A model generated the notes under the pieces. That model had not been told where the DNA came from and did no database searches. It was given only the letters and a program-made list of their open reading frames with translations. From the NCBI GenBank assembly GCA_026770585.1, contig MU646412.1:768626-780869 (forward strand): a stretch of 12,244 nucleotides of DNA, given 5' to 3'. Positions 5,612 to 12,061 of this stretch are shown one piece after another; position 1 is the first letter of the stretch, and the number at the start of each line of letters is the position of its first letter. Made by a program: the position numbers and the translations under genes. Source of the DNA: Baffinella frigidus (taxonomy: Eukaryota > Cryptophyceae > Cryptomonadales > Baffinellaceae).

Positions 5612-5733
5612 TACAGGGGTACCTCGCTCATAAGAAACCGCACCCGCCCTCGGGACCACCGTAGGACCCTAGGCGTAGGCCTACTGTAGGGTGGTAGGGG
5701 GCGGCGCTTTCTTATGAGGGAGGTACCCCTGTA
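5612..5733. mobile_element. Inverted-repeat element M
   Basis: The 30-base arms 5612-5641 and 5704-5733 (TACAGGGGTACCTCGCTCAT...) pair with two mismatches. The loop holds a further symmetry with CCACCGTAGGACCCTAGG and CCTACTGTAGGGTGG, a variant of the 11-mer seen in C and S. Translated arms read RGTSLIR on either strand; I faintly recall such peptides in cryptophyte gene models but cannot verify it. Confidence 0.88.
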
Positions 5734-5771
5734 ATTTAGGGGCACGCCTGGTCCACTTTGAGGGTCTGAAT

Positions 5772-6323
5772 TCATCGGGGATCGTGCTTGCTCCGTTCCA
5801 AGCAATGAGCCGATCGCTTGGAATGGAGCAGGTTGCTTTTTGTTGGGGAAGTGCGAGCAACTGCACAGCTTCTAGGGGCCCACGGAAAGGGCGCACGGAC
5901 CTGCATAACCGCTGGGGCCGCATCGTCTTCATACCCCATGTCCGAATCCTCCTCCCCCATCGAATCCTCACCGTCTCCCCCGGCGGGGGGTCCACCTCCC
6001 CCCTTCTGCTTTCCCCCCTTTTCCTTTCCCCCCTCTTTCACCTTTCCCCCCTCTTTCACCTTCCCCCCCTCCGCCCCCTCCTTCTTGTCTCTGTTCCGGT
6101 GCCGCTCTCCGCCCGCCCCCCCCCGCAGCACCAGCCGAAGCCCACCGCATCCCCCCCCAACCCCAACAGCCCCGGAGCCAGGTAGCGCGAGCTGGGCCGG
6201 ACACACGGGGGCCGTGCACTGCTGGGTGCGAGTGGGGAGGTTGAGCCCGTCGCCGAGGTCAAAGAGCGCGAGCGCGAGCGCGAGCGCGCACGGCAGGCCC
6301 CCGCAGGGTCGCCGCCCCACCAT
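5772..6323 (-). CDS. Candidate protein or exon, Gly/Lys-rich and acidic
   Basis: An open frame of 183 residues from an ATG at 6323. Residues 1-25 look like a signal peptide (basic start, then an Ala-Leu run ending near FDLGDG), although the run comes from a GCGCGA microsatellite. Residues 81-111 are Gly/Lys-rich with a six-residue repeat (KVKEGG), encoded by an exact 18-bp DNA repeat. Residues 116-134 are acidic (GEDSMGEEDSDMGYEDD). The first two-thirds is rich in G/C third positions; the end (5790-5829) runs into an inverted repeat and looks non-coding. No domain is recognised. It could be a real exon whose splice sites I cannot place, or a chance frame in GC-rich DNA; the plus strand also stays open here. 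Confidence 0.3.
   Translation of the reverse strand: MVGRRPCGGLPCALALALALFDLGDGLNLPTRTQQCTAPVCPAQLALPGSGAVGVGGGCGGLRLVLRGGAGGERHRNRDKKEGAEGGKVKEGGKVKEGGKEKGGKQKGGGGPPAGGDGEDSMGEEDSDMGYEDDAAPAVMQVRAPFPWAPRSCAVARTSPTKSNLLHSKRSAHCLERSKHDPR
5790..5829. repeat. Short inverted repeat
   Basis: GCTCCGTTCCAAGC (5790-5803) and GCTTGGAATGGAGC (5816-5829) pair at 13 of 14 positions around a 12-base loop. It overlaps the 3' end of the candidate minus-strand frame. Confidence 0.75.
5996..6093. repeat. Homopyrimidine tract with 18-bp repeats
   Basis: Almost pure C/T on the plus strand for nearly 100 bases, containing CTTTCCCCCCTCTTTCAC at 6024-6041 and again at 6042-6059, with degenerate copies on both sides. 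On the minus strand it encodes the Gly/Lys repeat of the candidate protein. Such tracts can form triplex DNA, and on the plus strand could serve as a splice-acceptor pyrimidine tract before CGCAG at 6123-6127. Confidence 0.8.
6264..6289. repeat. GCGCGA hexamer microsatellite
   Basis: About four units of GAGCGC lie in a row. In the minus frame they encode an Ala-Leu run that makes the start of the candidate protein resemble a signal peptide; in the plus frame they encode Ser-Ala. The resemblance could be an accident of the repeat. Confidence 0.85.
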
Positions 6324-6931
6324 CGAAACGAGCTCCGAAGCGTTCAGTCCTGGATGGCTTAACGATCCTCTGCTGGACCTGGTTGCGGGGGTGCTGGAAA
6401 GCGGTTGCAGCGCTGTTTGGAGGTGAATGGGGGCATCAGACAGCGTGACTTTGTGCGGTGCCGGCTAGCTTGGAGCGCAGCTTGCACGTGGAGTGCCCCG
6501 GGAGGTCCGACAGTAGCTGCTCACCAGCGAGATGGAAGGCTCGCTAACAGCCTCCCCGAGCGGCTGGAACCTGGACACCTACACGGCAATGCGGGCGGCG
6601 GACGACAGGTACGGTAGCGGGCCGGTGGCATACTGCACCCTGGGCCCTGAAAGAGAGAACCCCAGCCATTTTTGTAGCCCAGGCATAGCGGTGCAACCGG
6701 GAATCGCGCTGGCACGGAATCATTGTTCTGATACGAAATTCTGGCTCTGGTATGAAGTTGCTACGGCCCTCTCCAGTTTGGAGAGATAACCCCCCACATA
6801 TGGCAAGCTTTTACCCCTCAAACGTGCTCAACCATACAGATATATTCTGAAGAGCATTCCTGGATCAAAAAGACGTTCAATGCAATTTACGAGGGTGGTG
6901 AAGCAGGTCATTTACACAGGAACACGATCTT
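6324..6931 (+). other. GC-rich unique stretch, weak coding signs
   Basis: This is the longest stretch without inverted-repeat structure. A plus-strand frame of 85 codons runs 6532-6789 with an ATG in GCGAGATGG context, and a donor-like ACAG|GTACGG sits near 6606. Other donor- or acceptor-like sites are present (GGAG|GTGAAT near 6421, TTGCAG near 6409). No protein family is recognised and no splice model can be defended. It may be a gene remnant or a lineage-specific exon. Confidence 0.3.
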
Positions 6932-7026
6932 CCCGCGAGACCCAGAAATAGTGAGTGGCACTTTTGTAAAACATAACTGAAAGTTGGTCCACAAAAGTGC
7001 CTCTAACTTTTTTTGGGTCTTCCGGG
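6932..7026. repeat. Inverted-repeat element N
   Basis: Arms 6932-6967 and 6991-7026 pair at 30 of 36 positions (CCCGCGAGACCC..., GGCACTTTTGT) around a 23-base loop. The arms are more diverged than in most elements here, suggesting greater age. No second copy is seen. Confidence 0.8.
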
Positions 7027-7156
7027 AACACCTCGAAAAACAGGTCATAAAATATTTTTGGTACCTGAAGCGGGCCCATCCGGAGGAGAAAAAAACAAGA
7101 TGATTAACTTTTGCCAACATTTCAGGGGACCGACGTCAACTTTTGATCTGCTTCAG

Positions 7157-7294
7157 CACCCTCAATTTAACCCGTGTTTTGCTATCTTCGAGTGGACTTA
7201 GTGCTATTTTCTACAGCTATGTCGAAGCTAAGATGGCAAAATCTGAGAAAATCCACCCTTAAGATAGCATAGAAGGCGGTTTGAATTGCATGGC
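7157..7294. mobile_element. Decayed inverted-repeat element F3
   Basis: It has the F-family layout: CTCAATTTAACCCGTGTTTT, GCTATCTTCGAGTGGA, the centre AGCTATGTCGAAGCTAAG, then CCACCCTTAAGATAGCAT and GGCGGTTTGAATTG. The left end lacks the GGCC start and the arms carry more mismatches than F1 or F4, so this copy is older or relaxed. Confidence 0.83.
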
Positions 7295-7349
7295 CTCTGA
7301 CATTACCGAGCACTAATGTTGCAAAGTTGGGTACGTATACCAGTACCCT

Positions 7350-7423
7350 GACCACCCTGGCCACCCTTAGGAATTACGGCTTGTGAGACCACCCTGGCCA
7401 CCCTTAGGAATTATGGCTTGTGA
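7350..7423 (+). repeat. 37-bp tandem duplication
   Basis: GACCACCCTGGCCACCCTTA... at 7350-7386 is repeated at 7387-7423 with one difference, TTACGG versus TTATGG, a CpG-type transition. It lies just upstream of the 31-bp array. Confidence 0.9.
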
Positions 7424-7446
7424 AAAGAGCTGATTGGTGGACTAAC

Positions 7447-7734
7447 AGGCGAAACACGCTGATTTGGCGGACGTGATCAGCGAAACGCGCTGATTTTGCG
7501 GACGTGATAAGCGAACCGCGCTGGTTTTCATATGCGGGGCGACTCAATTTAAACCGGGTTTTTGCTATCTTGGGATGGGGTTTCTTATATATTAAAGCTA
7601 TGTCGAAGCTAATATAGCAAACCAAGAGAGTCACAACCCTTAAGATAGCCTCAAAGGCGGTTTAAATTGAGTCGCCCCGCACGCTAATTTGGCGGACGTG
7701 ATAAGCGAAACGCGCTGATTTCGCGGACGCGACC
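7447..7734 (+). repeat. 31-bp tandem array, split by F4
   Basis: Units of the form AGCGAAACGCGCTGATTT then TGCGGACGTGATA lie at 7447-7478, 7479-7509, 7510-7530 (start only), 7682-7703 (end only) and 7704-7734. The two part-units together make one complete unit, so F4 inserted inside it. CGCTGGTTT before and CGCTAATTT after F4 may be a duplicated target of about 9 bases. Confidence 0.85.
7533..7681. mobile_element. Inverted-repeat element F4, in a satellite
   Basis: Its ends TGCGGGGCGACTCAATTTAA and the reverse complement are perfect over 23 bases. The interior carries the F centre AAAGCTATGTCGAAGCTAA and CCCTTAAGATAG. Compared with F1, GGCCACTC has become GGCGACTC in both arms, preserving pairing. 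It interrupts one unit of the 31-bp array. Confidence 0.92.
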
Positions 7735-7795
7735 CTGGGCACGTTCCGGGAGATTGACGTGATCCCAAATAGCCTCAGCCACATCTGACGTCCTG

Positions 7796-7942
7796 GTACC
7801 ACCGCCAGCCCTTGGAGGTGGCTCAAATAGTGCTCTGGGGCATTTTCAATTTACCTGGCATCGGGGTCGGATCCGACCCCGATCCAAGGTAAAATCGCAG
7901 GCCTTCCAGGGCACTATTTGAGCCACTTGGGATGGCTGGTAC
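7796..7942. mobile_element. Inverted-repeat element O with central palindrome
   Basis: Ends GTACCACCGCCAG / CTGGTAC are followed by strongly paired GTGGCTCAAATAGTGC and GCACTATTTGAGCCAC. The centre is a perfect 24-bp palindrome with half-site ATCGGGGTCGGA (7860-7883), leaving no loop. One copy here; it ends 9 bases before P. Confidence 0.87.
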
Positions 7943-7951
7943 AATGCCAGT

Positions 7952-8123
7952 TTCGTTACGCAAGCTTCCTGCCCTGATGGGCTTTTTGGGACCTGCAGCG
8001 GATCAAATCCCCTCTACACTCACCCCTTTCTCAGACTTGGAAACATTTCAGGCCTCGAAAAGGGATTTTGATCCGCTTCAGGGCCCAGAAAAGCCCTCCA
8101 GGGCTGGAAGCTTGCGTGACGAA
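7952..8123. mobile_element. Inverted-repeat element P
   Basis: Arms of about 60 bases, 7952-8011 and 8062-8123, pair with few mismatches: TTCGTTACGCAAGCTTCC outside, GCGGATCAAATCCC inside. The loop of about 50 bases has no further symmetry. One copy in the window. Confidence 0.88.
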
Positions 8124-8296
8124 GTTTCGTGAGGAGGTGCGGGACCCTGGGGAGGTCCCGAGCGAGTGAGGGGTGAGGGGTTAGGAAGCGACGCTTGCCG
8201 TCCACTCCTCTATCGACCCGGCAGACTCTGTTGAGGGGTGAGGGTTCAGGGCTTAGGGGTGAGGGCGCCACGTTACCACCCACCGCCGCACCGCTT
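8124..8296. other. G-rich gap with telomere-like fragments
   Basis: It holds a CGGGACC/GGTCCCG hairpin near 8138-8158 and two G-rich blocks of the type GAGGGGTGAGGGGTTAGG (about 8168-8184) and GGGTGAGGGTTCAGGGCTTA (about 8235-8270), resembling decayed telomeric repeats. No gene is seen. Confidence 0.55.
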
Positions 8297-8440
8297 TCAT
8301 CTCGGAAGATGACTGAACCGGTTCCTTTTCAATAAAAGGTTGAATAGGAGAAACGAGTAAGGGCATAGTAAATTTAATTCGGCCCCCTAATTAAATGAAA
8401 ACGCTAATTAGGGAACTGATTCAGTTATGTTTCGAGATGA
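8297..8440 (+). mobile_element. Single-unit element H2
   Basis: A 144-bp monomer bounded by TCATCTCGGAAGATGACTGA and the reverse-type end CTGATTCAGTTATGTTTCGA with GATGA last. It matches the right arm of H1 (1797-1941) along its whole length, including GGTTGAATAGGAGAAA-like, GGGCATAGTAAATTTAATT and CGCTAATTAGGGAACTG segments. This shows the H unit is mobile as a monomer and that H1 is a dimer. The following GATTGACGCCGC recurs at 9734. Confidence 0.9.
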
Positions 8441-8914
8441 GATTGACGCCGCCGGGGGCGTGTACATGTATATACACACATATGTCCCTACGGATGGCCT
8501 ACGGTAGGGTCCTACGGATTATATCCACTGATGGGTAATTCACACAATCCTAGTCCGCTGTCTGGACGTGCCGCGCCAGAGTCTTGGAAGGAGTCGCCGA
8601 AAGTCAATTCGTCCCTGGGCGCTGTGGTTGTCAAAAGTCATTACCGTCCAACTACGCTAACACAGGCTACCGTAACACATACTTACCCTCCACACATACT
8701 CCTTCGGCTGGCCCCCGATTTCCCCCTGCAAGGAAGTATGCCTGAAGGGTGGACACCATAACGCATACCTACCCTTCACACATACTCAATCAGTCCGGCC
8801 CCGACGGGTATGTGTTAGGGTAGGTCCACTGTACCGTCTTTCAAGACGGATTCAAAGCTATCTACCCCCTCCAGCAGTCTGGCGTGGTGCTGAGCCTCAC
8901 TGGAATGTTCTAAT
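8441..8914. other. Gap with a motif copy and 33-bp direct repeats
   Basis: An isolated CCTACGGTAGG lies at 8498-8508, flanked by further CCTACGGAT sequence. Two 33-bp direct repeats (ACCGTAACACATACTTACCC... at 8669-8701 and 8755-8787) agree at 29 of 33 positions, all differences being transitions. A reverse relative, GGGTATGTGTTAGGGTAGGT, sits at 8808-8827. No gene is recognised. Confidence 0.6.
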
Positions 8915-9097
8915 GCCAAAAGCTTACGTTAACGGACCCCTTAAGGGGTCGGTTAACGTGGGCTTACTGGAGCCGTTGATGGTCAACCGGGCTCTAAAAC
9001 GATTTTAAAGGCGATTTCAGGACTTTTAAAGCCCAAGAATGTTTTCCATTATAAATTTTGTACCAAAGTTACTACTCCGTTAACGTAAGATTTCTGC
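8915..9097 (+). mobile_element. Inverted-repeat element I2
   Basis: Same layout as I1: GCCAAAAGCTTACGTTAACG start, inner 34-bp near-palindrome at 8926-8959 (ACGTTAAC...GTTAACGT, one mismatched pair), body with TTTCAGGACTTTTAAAGCCC and GTTTTCCATTATAAATTTTG, and right end TCCGTTAACGTAAG (9076-9089) then TTTCTGC. All three copies of the arm motif carry TTAA where I1 carries CCAG/CTGG. Confidence 0.9.
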
Positions 9098-9158
9098 ATG
9101 AGTTCATGGGATTCCGCTTCCTGGAACCGGTCGGACCAAATCGACGATTGGTTTGAGC

Positions 9159-9208
9159 CATTTCCTTCGGACAGAGGGGTCGAATCAGACCCCTCCGTAG
9201 AGGAAATG
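9159..9208. repeat. Short inverted repeat R
   Basis: CATTTCCTTCGGACAGAGG and the reverse-type CCTCCGTAGAGGAAATG pair with small gaps, closed by AGGGGTC/GACCCCT around GAATCA. Fifty bases in total; one copy seen. Confidence 0.75.
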
Positions 9209-9230
9209 CGAGATCTTACAATCTCATCGC

Positions 9231-9365
9231 GTCCCTCTATAGATTCTATCTCAGATCTCAGTGGGGCTTAGAGCCATTACGTACATTTAGAAGCTTTGAA
9301 ACTCTTCGATTTGTACCAGAAATGTCTTAGATGGACAGTTTCTGAGATAGATTATATGGAGGGAC
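9231..9365. mobile_element. Inverted-repeat element R2
   Basis: Arms 9231-9255 and 9341-9365 (GTCCCTCTATAGATTCTATC...) pair at about 22 of 25 positions. The interior includes GATTTGTACCAGAAATGTC, close to GATTTGTACCAGAAGTGTC inside E1 (1328-1346), suggesting shared ancestry or a common internal motif. Confidence 0.8.
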
Positions 9366-9375
9366 CTTCATAGGG

Positions 9376-9524
9376 AAACGACCCGAAATTAGGGTAGTTT
9401 AGCCTACGGATCTCCTATGACCAGGCCTACCGTAGGAGGTAGTTCTCCTAGGACCAGGTCCTAGGAGCCCCTCGGCCTACGGTAGGCAACCCGTAGGCTT
9501 AACTACCCTAATTTCGGGCCGTTT
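9376..9524. mobile_element. Inverted-repeat element S
   Basis: Arms 9376-9409 and 9491-9524 pair at 32 of 34 positions (AAACGACCCGAAATTAGGGT...). The interior has two CCTACSGTAGG 11-mers (9426-9436, 9476-9486) and a central CTCCTAGGACC-A-GGTCCTAGGAG palindrome (9445-9467). A truncated relative, T, is at 10651-10749. Confidence 0.9.
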
Positions 9525-9553
9525 AACAACTAACCTGACGAAATCGACGACTG

Positions 9554-9712
9554 CACTCCGAGCCACAAGATTTCAGCTAAGTCAACCAGCTCACCTAAGT
9601 CAACTTTCCCCTGTTTTCGTTTAGATGGACCTGGCCACTATGGACGGCATTTGACTTAAGGTGCTGGCTTTCAGGGGGAGTTGACTTAGGCGAAATGTTC
9701 TGACTCCGAGTG
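9554..9712 (+). mobile_element. Inverted-repeat element L2
   Basis: 159 bp, same orientation and length as L1. It shares CTAAGTCAACCAGCTCACCT, TTTCGTTTAGATGGACC, GGCATTTGACTTAAGG and GAGTTGACTTAGGCGAAATG. Ends are imperfect inverted repeats (CACTCCGAGCCACAAG versus CACTCGGAGTCAGAAC). Confidence 0.88.
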
Positions 9713-10117
9713 GACTGGTGGCAGGTTCCGCGAGATTGACGCCGCAGGGGAGGGCGTCCTCGCGTTCGATCAGGTTACGAGCCTCAACCCCGCGTGCGCT
9801 TTACCCAGACCAGCTCCTCTCAAGTTGACATTCTGGATGTGTGGTACAAATCCGTCAACTTTCGAGCGAAAGAGGACCTGGTTTCACCAAGCTGGTGCGA
9901 CCACCGCTGTCGAGCCAACTCGGCACATATAAGACAGTCAGGACCGGGATTCCGGCCTGGCTTTTCATTTTAAAAGTTCATTTCCTTCAGGATTCAGGTT
10001 CAAGGTTTTAAAATTGTATCCCGTCCTCGCTCGGTAGCGGATAGACTGAGACAGAGCTAGACAGCGGTTAGGGCGGGAGTGACTTTTAGAATCGTTCCTT
10101 GGTATCTCCTGCGCGAT
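9713..10117. other. Gap with weak symmetries, no gene seen
   Basis: GAGATTGACGCCGC at 9732 recurs at 8439. An interrupted stem at about 9807-9882 pairs ACCAGCTCCTCT and AGTTGAC with GTCAACT and AGAGGACCTGGT, the second side broken by a small TTCGAGCGAA hairpin. TTTTAAAA motifs at about 9967 and 10004 form a weak symmetry. Nothing coding is recognised. Confidence 0.45.
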
Positions 10118-10163
10118 AAGTTGCCGTGACAACTTAACGGAAGTTGCCGTGGCAACTTAACGG
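10118..10163 (+). repeat. Tandem pair of short hairpins
   Basis: The 23-bp unit AAGTTGCCGTGACAACTTAA plus CGG (10118-10140) is repeated at 10141-10163 with one difference. Each unit folds as AAGTTG..CAACTT; the second forms a perfect 8-bp stem around GT, the first has one mismatch. Confidence 0.85.
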
Positions 10164-10216
10164 TTCCTCGGAGCATGGATGCCGCTCTGCAGCACTCAAG
10201 AGTTTGTGACTTTATG

Positions 10217-10360
10217 GGAATCCACCACACAGTGGGCTTCGAGGGTTTCGTCGGGGCCGGAATTCCGGGTGTTACGTGACCAAATTGCATAAAAGAAATC
10301 CTTTAAGTTGATTATCTCTGGGCAAATTGACTTCTGGTGAAAGGTCCGTAGTCCACCGTG
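10217..10360 (-). repeat. Dispersed repeat Y2
   Basis: The reverse complement of this stretch matches Y1 at 3133-3280 in order: GTGGACTACGGACC, CCAGAGATAATCAACTT, AATTTGGTCACGTAACACCC, GGAATTCCGGCCCC, then CGAAGCCCACTGTGTGGTGG. That last motif is close to the CCGCTGTGTGG motif of family C. Confidence 0.75.
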
Positions 10361-10377
10361 TATATGGGCATCCAATA

Positions 10378-10516
10378 TTATCCAGGGAAACCTATTTTTC
10401 CTTCATTTGATGGCAAAAAAATATACTACACACATGCTGTGATAATACTAATAAAAACGAATTGTGTAGTAATTTTCGTTGCTATCAAATGAAAGAAAAT
10501 AGATTTCCCCGGATAA
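10378..10516. mobile_element. Inverted-repeat element Z3
   Basis: Ends TTATCCAGGGAAACC and GGTTTCCCTGGATAA-like pair, with an extended stem through CATTTGATGGCAA/TTGCTATCAAATG. The inner core GAATTGTGTAGTAATTTTCG is intact on one side and decayed on the other (ATATACTACACACA). The outer arm is a diverged version of Z1/Z2. Confidence 0.85.
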
Positions 10517-10650
10517 AATAATCCTCTCTTTCGGAGCATGTATCGCAGAAAATGAATCCCTATTTGTTCATAGGAGTTAGACGAAGGTCAATTAGGGCCC
10601 TAAGAAAATTTGATTAGGGCCAAAACACGGGTGGATAGGCCATGTTAATA
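10517..10650. other. Short gap, nothing recognised
   Basis: AATTAGGGCCCTAA and GATTAGGGCC form a minor internal duplication. No gene, element or clear symmetry is seen. Confidence 0.5.
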
Positions 10651-10749
10651 GGGTAACGGCCTGAAAATGGGGTACTTAGGCCTACGGCATTGCCTAGGAC
10701 CTCCTACCGTAGGCCGAGACTTTTTGGTCCTAGGATCCCTCGGCCTACG
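10651..10749 (+). mobile_element. Truncated element T, related to S
   Basis: Follows S in order: GGGTAACGGCCTGAAAATGG, TTAGGCCTACGG, CTCCTACCGTAGG (11-mer at 10703-10713), GGTCCTAGGA, CCCTCGGCCTACG. Where S continues with GTAGGCAACCCG and its right arm, T is replaced by a CT microsatellite, so its right end is lost. Confidence 0.8.
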
Positions 10750-10816
10750 CTCTCTCTCTCTCTCCCTCGCTCTCTCTATCTATCTCTCTTGCTCTCTCTC
10801 TCGCTCTCTCGCTCTT

Positions 10817-10848
<32 letters not shown>

Positions 10849-10855
10849 TCTCTGG
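10749..10855 (+). repeat. CT-rich microsatellite
   Basis: Runs of CT with interspersed CTAT and GCTC units. The open frames through it read as Leu-Ser repeats and are not credible proteins. Confidence 0.95.
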
Positions 10856-11227
10856 GTCAGGGTCTGGGCGACAACAACCATGATGATGACTGACCGTGGT
10901 GAGAGACTGGTAATGTATTACCAAACAACCAGCGTAAGCGCCGCACATGCTCGACGCATTGCGCCACTTACTGTACCCCGTGTCGGCCGCTCGTACGAGC
11001 ATTTTCCAGATGGATTTCAACCCCACCTCCTACATAACTGACCGTGATGACAAATCATGACTCGGGAGATTCATTTAGTTATATATATTATTAGATTATA
11101 TATATTTAGTTATACATATTATTAGACAACGAGGTTGAAGATTTAAACTTAGTCATAAAAAATCAAGATAAAGAAGTTATTGAGGCGAAGCAGGCGGGGG
11201 GGGCGAAGCACGGTACCCCGCACCGTG
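10856..11227. other. Gap with palindromes and an AT-rich repeat
   Basis: Contains TGGTAAT-GT-ATTACCA (10909-10924), a perfect GCTCGTACGAGC (10989-11000) and two near-identical 23-bp AT-rich units starting ATTTAGTTATA (11073-11095, 11104-11126). GAAGCAGGCGGGGGGGGCGA near 11184 resembles the G-rich sequence at 11957. No gene is recognised. Confidence 0.55.
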
Positions 11228-11313
11228 TTTTGAGAATGCAGATTTGGTCACGTTACCCCCCGGATTCCGGGGGTAACGAAACCCTCGTAGTCCGTCGAGT
11301 GGCAGGTTGGTGG
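11228..11313 (+). repeat. Partial dispersed repeat Y3
   Basis: GCAGATTTGGTCACGTTACCC, GGATTCCGGGGG and GTAGTCCGTCGAGTGG follow the second half of Y1 (AATTTGGTCACGTAACACCC, GAATCCGGCCCC, GAAGCCCACCGAGTGG). It also contains a short GTTACCCCC/GGGGGTAAC hairpin not present in Y1. Confidence 0.65.
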
Positions 11314-11320
11314 TTTCCTC

Positions 11321-11605
11321 TGTCCAACACTCAGTTATCTGTGTCTAACACTCACTGTGTGTGTCTAACACTAACTTATCTGTGTCTAACCCGGACGTGA
11401 CTATCTTTCACGGACGTGACGCTGTGTCTAACACAGATAAAACAGACGAGACTGTCTTGACACATAAGTGACTGTCTTAACACGGACGTGGCTCGGACCT
11501 CGATCAGCTCCAGGTGTCCAACACTCAGTTATCTGTGTCTAACACTCACTGTGTGTGTCTAACACTAACTTATCTGTGTCCAACCCGGACGTGACTATCT
11601 TTCAC
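11321..11605 (+). repeat. 91-bp direct repeat built of GTGTCTAACACT units
   Basis: 11321-11411 and 11515-11605 are 91-base copies with one difference (GTCTAACCC versus GTCCAACCC), 194 bases apart. Each contains several TGTGTCTAACACT-like subunits. The intervening 11412-11514 carries related GACTGTCTTRACAC and CGGACGTG motifs, so the whole block looks like a nested tandem repeat. Confidence 0.9.
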
Positions 11606-11730
11606 CGTGTCTACCACTGATAAACCGGACGTTTCCTCGTGCTGCCCACCGAGACAAAAGTCGAGAGTGGAACGTCTCAAAGCAAAAGTGGAGCCTTCGT
11701 TAACTTAAGGTAACGGTGGATAACCTAACC

Positions 11731-11860
11731 TCCATACAAGTATTAATTAATTGCTTTTGGCAACGAAAATTACTACACGATTTGCTCATAAAAGTAATAG
11801 TGAAGCGTTTGTGTAGTAAATTTCGTTGCACCAACAGCAATTAATTAATACTTGTATGGA
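11731..11860. mobile_element. Inverted-repeat element Z4
   Basis: Outer arms 11731-11754 and 11837-11860 are perfect over 24 bases (TCCATACAAGTATTAATTAA...). Inside is the Z core, GGCAACGAAAATTACTACAC and TGTGTAGTAAATTTCGTTGC. Apart from ACAAGTATT the outer arms differ from Z1-Z3. ATACTTGTATGGAGATG recurs without a partner in the tandem repeats just downstream (11904-11920). Confidence 0.9.
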
Positions 11861-11861
11861 G

Positions 11862-11960
11862 ATGAAACCGTTGTGGTGAAGCAGTAACTGTTGTGATGAA
11901 GCAATACTTGTATGGAGATGGAACTGTTGTGATGAAGAGATGAAACTGTTGTGATCAAGC
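11862..11960 (+). repeat. Degenerate tandem repeat next to Z4
   Basis: AAACCGTTGTGGTGAAGCAG, TAACTGTTGTGATGAAGCAA, GAACTGTTGTGATGAAGAG and AAACTGTTGTGATCAAGCAG follow one another with variable spacers, one containing the Z4 arm-end sequence ATACTTGTATGGAGATG. Confidence 0.8.
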
Positions 11961-12012
11961 AGGGGGGGCGGAGTGCGGTGCCTCGCCTGCCGATCGGGAG
12001 CCTAGGTCCTCG

Positions 12013-12013
<1 letters not shown>

Positions 12014-12061
<48 letters not shown>

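Noticed and set aside
5818-6426. Plus-strand open frame rich in Pro and Ser
   Set aside because: It has no ATG at its start, follows a homopyrimidine tract that would read as Pro/Ser/Phe in any case, and overlaps the minus-strand frame that has better composition. I could not decide firmly, but did not annotate both.
8915-9097. Bacterial IS200/IS605-type hairpin-end element
   Set aside because: The ends are inverted repeats and the setting looks eukaryotic, with no transposase; only the double-hairpin layout is reminiscent.
10900-11000. tRNA-like fold
   Set aside because: No A-box or B-box pattern and no cloverleaf could be drawn; only isolated palindromes are present.
10667-11041. Plus-strand open frame through the CT microsatellite
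   Set aside because: Most of it is Leu-Ser repeat from CT DNA and the start lies in truncated element T.
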